Assembly (NCBI GenBank): GCA_024500155.1
Contig: CM044879.1
Location: 3,115,501-3,179,500 of the forward strand
Reading direction: 5' to 3'
From: Chenopodium formosanum
Lineage: Eukaryota > Streptophyta > Magnoliopsida > Caryophyllales > Amaranthaceae
Length of the DNA stretch: 64,000 nucleotides
Shown here: one piece after another, positions 57,416-64,000 of the stretch
How positions within the stretch are numbered: the stretch's first letter is position 1
Layout: each line of letters begins with the position of its first letter
Translations under genes and position numbers: made by a program
The notes under the pieces: model-generated
What the model saw: only the letters and a program-made list of their open reading frames with translations
What the model was told of the DNA's origin: nothing
Database searches by the model: none

Positions 57416-57651
57416 TAAAATGATAATCAGTCTCTCTTCTTAGATTTTACCCTATAATTAAGCATATAATTATGCATAAAACAAACTAGATAGAATTTAA
57501 CAAAAAAATGAATTTAATATTTGAGCTGACGAATTATTTGCACTTCCCAAGTTTTTGGTCTGCCCCAATCAAAACTAATAGTATATAATAATCACAATAA
57601 TGCACAAGTACAATGCTTAATAAAGCATACTCAACTTTAATGTTTCATTAA

Positions 57652-57866
57652 TGGTCTGTTATGTTCATCTTATTTTCACTTATTTTAGTTCTAATAAAGG
57701 TTAAATAAGTTCAATTAAGTTCAAATAAGTTCAGTTTATGAAAAATAAGTTCTGATAAGGGTTGATGAAGTTCAAATTACAACTAAAATAATTTCAAACT
57801 CTAATAAGTTTAATTAAATTCAAATAAGCTTGGATAAATGAAAATTAGATTAATAGAACACACCCT
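57652..57866. mobile_element. diverged TTCAG-family-like MITE (copy 7)
   Basis: Ends TGGTCTGTTATGTTCAT and, reversed, GGGTGTGTTCTATTAAT, with TAA flanks (57649-57651 and 57867-57869). Its subterminal unit is AATAAGTTC instead of TTCAG. Likely a related subfamily. Confidence 0.55.
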
Positions 57867-57869
57867 AAA

Positions 57870-58580
57870 AGTTGTCCTATTTTACATTTGTACTCACTTC
57901 GTCAGAAAATATTGATACATAATCCTTAGATTCATAACCAATCTGAATTCAGTATACAACACAATTTACTTAAAAACCCTCTATAAAAGCCGATCATTCA
58001 AATATTCTCGACATTATTCCGTCTTAGAAAAGGATATAATAGTAAAATCTATCACAACTTCTACATGAAATAACAAGTAAATCCTGGTAACATAACACTT
58101 TAGCCTTTAAGTGCATCCGAATATGTATAGGTATATGGTATCAAATATATATCTTGTTACCAACAAGAATTGATTCAAGTGGTAAGCAACCCCAGATTCG
58201 AGTCTCCGCAAAAACTCTTGTTGGGATACTCACCCACCACAAGCCGAGAAAATATATACGGAGTACCCTTTCCCCTAAAGGCCGTGGCCAAAACCAGGAC
58301 GCGTCAAGAAATACGTCTGCAAAGGAAAGAATGCTGAAGAATCGAATAGAAGTAGGTGAGGTAAAATCATCTTATATGTCAGGTTTTCAGCAGTACTGTA
58401 CATAAACACCATTTAATTCATTTATAAATACACCATTTAATCATTTATAAATACACCATTTATCCTCAACATTCCAAATCATTCCTTATTAATCACTTTT
58501 TATATTCTACTAATTTCTTATTCCATTATTCTTCTTCGACACCAGTTGCAGAAACACCCTGAATTTGCTTCTTCTCTCTA
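57870..58580. other. intergenic upstream of FQR1
   Basis: Contains tRNA-like A- and B-box fragments (GTGGTAAGCAACC, GATTCGAGTC) at about 58180-58205, too close together for a tRNA. The remainder is AT-rich; the FQR1 promoter is not resolved. Confidence 0.35.
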
Positions 58581-59514
58581 ATGGCGGCCAAAATCTACAT
58601 CGTGTAATTTCTCATTCTTTGTCTCTCTTACCCTTTTCTTTTTATTAATTAATTGATTCATTTGTTGTATAATGTCATTGATGTTTATTGCATTTTTATA
58701 ATGTTGGTTTCTTCTGGGTTTTTCCTTTTTTTTGTTTTTATTTTTGTCATTGGGTTATGATTTTTAATGTTGGTATTGGTGCTATTGATTTAAATGGGAT
58801 TCGATCTCGGGTCTTGGATTTAAATTTCTGGGTTAACTTGTGATGAGCAGTTCATCAATGTTTGAAATTTATTTATTTCCTAATTCATTGTCATGATAAT
58901 TTAATTTTCTGTTCTTTTAATATAATTATTATGGAAATTAGTAGGTGTGTTATGGTTAATATCTTCTTGATTTCATGGTTAACTATTTCCCATTAATTGT
59001 ATTTTTTTTTTTTCTTGGATGGGTGGAGCTTGCAAAAATGAATGCCTTATTTCATCTAGCAACATATACTTCCATAATAATGATAATGTAAATGATCAAT
59101 CTGATTTGGGGTTGTTGAAATATTTTTGATTCATTGAGTCTTGTTTGCTGATTTATGTGGTTAGATTCTGCTTTTAATAGAATGATAGAACTTTATAGTT
59201 TTGCTGAATGAATCTGAGTTATAGCTGATTTCCTTAAATTCAATTGTACGAGTATTTAGTATAAAATCCTCCAATTTGTGTCACAAAAACTTGGATCATG
59301 TGTCTCCATTACAAGCTTAATGGGAGCTGGATAAGTGTCTATATATGTTACTCAAACTCGGATCATGTGTCCCCTTGTTGGCTTGTTGAATGTGTATGTC
59401 TTCTTCATATTGTTAATTGGAAGAACATGAGCAAATTTATCTTCCCAGACTCGAGGAATTAACAATCTTGTGATGTACATTTGCTTGATTTAGATATAGT
59501 CTAATAGAAGCAAT

Positions 59515-59558
<44 letters not shown>

Positions 59559-61730
59559 ATGTAAAGTCCGTATTTCAACCTTTGCTTGCTGGTAGTCTGA
59601 GTGGAAATGAAGAGTTGAATGGCTTACTGAAAGTTACAAGTTGATCTCTTTTACAATTTCACTCTTTTTGGGTACTTAGGTACTAGTTGTCTATTTTACG
59701 CCTCTCTTGTTCAGAAGTAACTGATAATATGCATCAATAATGTGATTTGGTTAGAGAAAGTAGCTTTTTGGAGGCATGGTGGCAAAGCTGCATTGTTAGT
59801 TACAAAGTGGGCTGTTGCTATCTTTCTTTTGTTATCTTTTGACTTTACTCCCTTTGTGGACCAGTGTTTCTAGAATTTGTTATTCGTTTATCGTTCTTTA
59901 GTTTTCCATGCTCTTATCTTGGGAAATTTAGTTTTATATTCTTCCCCTGAATGATTACCTAACTAAAACTTAGGAAGATTGATACACTTTCTCATAATGT
60001 AAAGAGGAACTGTAGCAGTATTATGATGTAGACTGAAAAAATGAAAAACACTTGTAGTTTCTGCATTAGCAATATGTGTTCTAATGAGAGTGAAACTTTG
60101 TTAGAGATAAGACCAATGATTGTCAATTGTTTTGACTTTCTGTTAAATACTTTGAAATTTTGCAATGAGAAAGCTCTACTTGATTGCTTCTATGGCTGCC
60201 ATCTTGCAGTAATAATTTGTCATTGTCGAAGTATGATATCTACACCTTTTGAAATTCAATACATTCAGCTGGATGTGGCATTAATTTCCTGTTTTTTTTT
60301 TTTAGTTTGTGGCTAAAAGATTTTGCTGATGAGTTCATCTCTTCCCTTTTCCAGTTTTACGGACTGTACACCTGCATGTCTCTTGCATGACAATAATGGC
60401 TAGAGCCCTATTCCATAATCTATCAAATTTTGTATGGAAATATTGGATTTGTTATGCCATTCTTGGATTATTTACGACTTTTCCTTAAAGCAATCTGGCT
60501 GTTCTGGCCCCTAAAACTTATACGTTGTTTTATAATTGTCTTTCATGGAAGTATATCGTGGACTGTTATGTTTGTAAGTTGCATGATAGCCCTGCCCCCA
60601 TTTGTGCTTGTTATGATTATATAGGCATGATACAATCAACTTCTTGTGTGTGGGAATTGATGCAAATAAGTCTGGTGCAGTTATTACTCAATGTATGGAC
60701 ATGTTGAGAAGTTAGCAGAGGAGATACTGAAAGGAGCTGCATCTGTTGAAGGAGTTGAAGCGAAACTCTGGCAGGTGTGGGTTATAAAAATTCCCTGCTT
60801 CGCAAATACTTAATAGTTTTAATCCTTGATTGTATGTACTTGAGGGGATAATTAGAATTATTAAAGGTTATGGGTTATTTGTGAAGGTTCCCGAAACACT
60901 ATCTGAGGATGTGCTAGCAAAAATGAGTGCACCCCCAAAAACTGATGCCCCAATCATCACACCTAACGAACTTGCTGAGGCAGATGGTTTTCTCTTCGGT
61001 TTCCCAACTAGATTTGGGATGATGGCTGCTCAATTTAAAGCATTCATGGATGCCACTGGAGGACTCTGGAGAACACAACAACTTGCTGGGAAACCTGCAG
61101 GCATCTTTTACAGTACAGGATCTCAAGGTGGCGGACAAGAAACCACTCCGTGAGTTTCTCTTTGCTCAAGTATTCTGTCCTCTTGTTTCTAATTATTACT
61201 TGAACCATTCCTCATTCGAAAAGGTTTAGGAATATTAGGATATTGATCTTTGATGCATACATAATAAAATGGATCCTTTTTTTTTTTAAAAGATAACAAT
61301 ATCTGATATTTGCAATCTAATGCATGGAGTTTTGCTAACAAAAGGGCTATTTTAGCAGAAAAATAAGTATTTTTCTATTGTGACAAGTTAGTTTCCCATG
61401 CTTTTTATATTTTTTTTTCTTGGTGTGATGCAAATTGTTACGCATGAATTAAGCATAATGGAGGGAGTAGACTTGTGCTAATATGTGGATATATGCAGGT
61501 TGACAGCCATCACCCAACTCACCCACCATGGAATGATCTTTGTGCCCATCGGCTACACATTTGGAGCCGGTATGTTTGAGATGGAAAAGGTCAAAGGAGG
61601 AACACCTTATGGGGCAGGAACTTTTGCAGGTGATGGATCGAGACAGCCTTCTGAACTTGAACTCGAGCAAGCTTTCCACCAGGGCAAATACTTCGCCACC
61701 ATTGCGAAGAAGCTCAAGGGTTCTGCTTGA
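58581..61730 (+). CDS. FQR1: NAD(P)H:quinone reductase, FQR1/WrbA type
   Basis: FMN-dependent two-electron quinone reductase that avoids semiquinone formation; Arabidopsis FQR1 is auxin-induced. Exons 58581-58603, 60681-60774, 60887-61149, 61499-61730 join in phase to 203 residues, the normal family length. Exon 1 encodes only MAAKIYIV up to the last base, and the next exon adds YYSMYGHVEKLAEEI, so the flavodoxin-like start is split by a 2.1-kb intron. Further family motifs: SAPPKTDAPIITPNELAEAD, GFPTRFGMMAAQFKAFMDAT, GGLWRTQQLAGKPAG, FYSTGSQGGGQETT, HHGMIFVPIGYTFGAGMFEM and GTFAGDGSRQPSELEL. No membrane segment or targeting peptide. The tiny first exon rests on frame, a GT donor and family similarity. 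Confidence 0.92.
59517..59555 (+). repeat. (TG)n microsatellite in FQR1 intron 1
   Basis: About 19 TG units without interruption. Confidence 0.9.
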
Positions 61731-62839
61731 AATACTTCACTCTGTCTAAAACACTTTTTACTAGTCGATACCTGCATATTGTTTTTTGTCATATAAAGTA
61801 TGCTCTTCAATATCGTCAATTGCTTGCTTTGTCAAATATGTTTGTATCTGGATCCTTGATTTGTTTGAATGTGTTGTAAGAAATTTGCTCAGGCAAAAGT
61901 ATATAAATGTATTAAAATTTGAACTCAATAATTGGTGTGATTGCCATAATTGGTACTCAGCAATTTCTTTGACAGGTTTACATTCTTATTTAATTTCCCC
62001 CCTTTCTATCTTCATAACATTGGAATTTTTTACTTCCACACCCAAAAAAAAAGGGAGCAGAGATCTACAAAAAGAAGTATATACAGTGTCGACGAAGAAC
62101 AATCAATTTCGGGAGTAGTTCTGTCTGTCGGGTGCCCATTTAGATCGATTACAGTTTTAGTTTGATGCTTAATTTCACATCAGGTCTGATGTATAATGAC
62201 CTCGGAGGTCTGATGAGAAACCTAACTCCGTAGTTAAAGTCTCCTTAAAACAAGAACACAAGCCATACACGGGTTTGAGGAGATCGATGATTGTCTCAAC
62301 TGTACTTCTCATAACCATCGCTTGAGCATAATATTACCTCTCATTAGTTTGGGCTTGTTAAAATGTACAGCTTGTATTGAAAACTAGTCGTTCGACTTTC
62401 AACTAGTTTAGCTACATTTAGGTTAATCTGTATCCCATTGTACCCTCTTGAAAGATGTCTGCATAATTTTTGACTCCCAATATCCTTAACCATTAGGCAG
62501 CCTAACAGGGGTGAATTTGGATAGTTCCCTTAAAAGGACAATATATTTGATCACCTATTTATGAATATAAGAGAGTAAACAAACGAATCAAAAGTCACAT
62601 AAAAATTCCTTAGATTCTGATTTTTTTTACTTCAAGAACTAAAGATGTAAGCTGTAACATCTATCTTAGTTACTAATCACTAGTGAAGTTTCCCAAAGCA
62701 GCAGCATCAGAAAAAGGGTGGAAGTTGTTTGGGAGACCTAGATATTAGTCAGAAGGATGAAAACATAATAGTACTCTCTTCGTCTCAGATTTGTACTACT
62801 TGCTAGATCGGGTTATGATCAAGCAGAATCCGGCTAGCC
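61731..62839. other. 3' region of FQR1 and intergenic
   Basis: Probable 3' UTR, then unassigned sequence. Near 62770 a CTCTTCGTCTCAGATTTGTAC string resembles a Stowaway end interrupted by the following LINE tail. Confidence 0.35.
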
Positions 62840-63342
62840 TAGCTAAGGAGTCAGGGTCTAGGTTCACTGTATTGCAAGTGAGCTCCTTGGTGTTATGCGT
62901 GGCCTTGGAATGGTGGACATAGAAGAGTCCAATTGTCCATCGATTAAGAAACTGTGGTTCGTTCTTTGGTGGATCCTTGTCCTCCTACTTACCCTTATAT
63001 TCATATTATTCGGCTATGTAAAGCTATCTTAGCTCGTGAAGGTTGGAGAGTGACAATTAGTCACTGCTATAGGGAAGCTAATCGTGCGGCTGACTACTTA
63101 GCTAACTTTGGTGTCAACTCGGATCGGAAGATAGTTATTTTTGAAGCGGTCTCCCGGGATCTTCAAGCCGTTTTATTGGATTGTTCTTTTGGGAAGAGTT
63201 TAGTGTAGCTTAGTTTTATTTTCTTTGTTTTGTTTATCTTTTGCCTTTTGGTTCTGTTTTCTGTTTGGTTTGTTTAGTGTGTTTTTGGCTTGTTTTCTTT
63301 GGAGCTTGCCCCTCTCTTTCACCCAAAATAAAAAAAAAAAAT
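62840..63342 (+). mobile_element. 5'-truncated LINE (RNase H C-terminus)
   Basis: From about 62876 the plus strand encodes ASELLGVMRGLGMVD, then, after a frameshift, ILAREGWRVTISHCYREANR and AADYLANFGV: the end of an RVT_3 RNase H domain. A T-rich 3' tail with TTTCACCC then AAAATAAAAAAAAAAAA (to 63342) ends it. The left junction is uncertain and I could not find a target-site duplication. Confidence 0.7.
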
Positions 63343-64000
63343 TGTATGGACCATGGGCCATACAGAAGATCCACACTATAAATACTTGAAGAATTTTATT
63401 TGGATTTGATTTTTGGGTCAAATTCAAGGCCCACATCTGAAAAAGCCGCACGTCTTTGTTTCTTTTTATTTGTAACATAGAAGGTTTTTTTTTTTAGTTG
63501 TTTTTATAGCCGCAAGAGCATGTGATGATAATCGATCTCAAGATTTATTGGAATTGGGAGGCGAACTCTAGAGATTTACTGGTTTAAAAAAAAAAAAAAA
63601 AAAAAAAGAAGAGAGAAATTTGCTTTCCCAAATAATTAAAATCAACCAAATGAACTAAAATAATGAGTAATGTAATGTACTGTAATAATTTTGTTTTTTT
63701 TTTTTTTTTTTTTACAAAATATGTCAAGTACAAAATCTCAATCTCATATTTTCTCTGTTTTTTTTGTTGACACCTTTCTATTATCACTTGCCAAAGCATG
63801 TTTTTAATGCTTAATAACTTCAATTATCAACATTGCAAAATTATAAAAATTGGATATTAATAAAATATACATATAGACGATTCAAACAGAATCTCACATG
63901 ACTATATTTTATTATATATATAAGTCACAAAAGCGAGTCAAAATGTAGTCTGTAATTAGTGTAAAAGTCAAACGGTATCAATTAAAAAAAACGGTAGAAG
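63343..64000. other. intergenic, nothing recognised
   Basis: AT-rich, with a run of about 20 A at 63585 and a run of about 23 T at 63691. No gene seen. Confidence 0.4.

Noticed and set aside
58180..58210. tRNA-like A-box and B-box strings
   Set aside because: The boxes are about 12 nt apart, far too close for a tRNA; possible deleted SINE but not supportable.
60041..60316. 91-codon frame inside FQR1 intron 1
   Set aside because: No domain, Cys/Phe/Ile-rich as expected from AT-rich intron, overlaps an intron fixed by family exons on both sides.

Overview
This window is nuclear DNA of a flowering plant, almost certainly a eudicot. It is AT-rich, genes have GT-AG introns, and the gaps are full of plant MITEs, L1-type LINE tails and a TRIM-like solo LTR. 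Protein-coding genes are S-domain receptor kinases, PUB8, an AGL80-type MADS gene, SCP2 and FQR1. Repeat style suggests Caryophyllales (spinach/beet/quinoa relatives), but that is an impression, not a demonstration.

Left half (1-39.6 kb): three intact-looking G-type lectin S-receptor-like serine/threonine kinases lie head to tail on the + strand (5698-9394, 19730-27810, 35045-39560). A fourth, decayed relative (10828-11233) keeps only the end of the PAN domain and the transmembrane exon. All three intact genes have lectin, S-locus glycoprotein, PAN, membrane segment and a kinase with its catalytic residues. They differ in introns: the first lacks one kinase intron, the second has a 4.7 kb first intron, the third has an additional intron inside the S-domain. 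A peroxisomal-type SCP2 gene (30194-30808) and an uncharacterised small - strand ORF (33251-33580) sit between the second and third kinase.

Right half (42.9-61.7 kb): intronless PUB8-like U-box/ARM E3 ligase (42945-44162), intronless type I (M-gamma) AGL80-like MADS gene (50434-51360), and a four-exon FQR1/WrbA-type quinone reductase (58581-61730). No functional link among these and the kinase cluster is visible.

Mobile DNA is the other main content. Many elements can be bounded by target-site duplications (TSDs): two 5'-truncated LINEs with 14- and 13-bp TSDs (one nested in an hAT-like element), a third LINE tail, two Mutator-like elements with 9-10 bp TSDs, a TRIM-like solo LTR with a 5-bp TSD, an hAT MITE with an 8-bp TSD, three Stowaway copies, a seven-member Harbinger-like family with TTCAG subterminal repeats and TAA TSDs, and one large Harbinger-like element with GCAGA repeats around an ATT-repeat core. 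Three tiny poly(A) insertions with 8-16 bp TSDs look like extreme LINE/SINE truncations. I saw no CRISPR, rRNA or convincing tRNA gene, and no clearly new multi-gene system.
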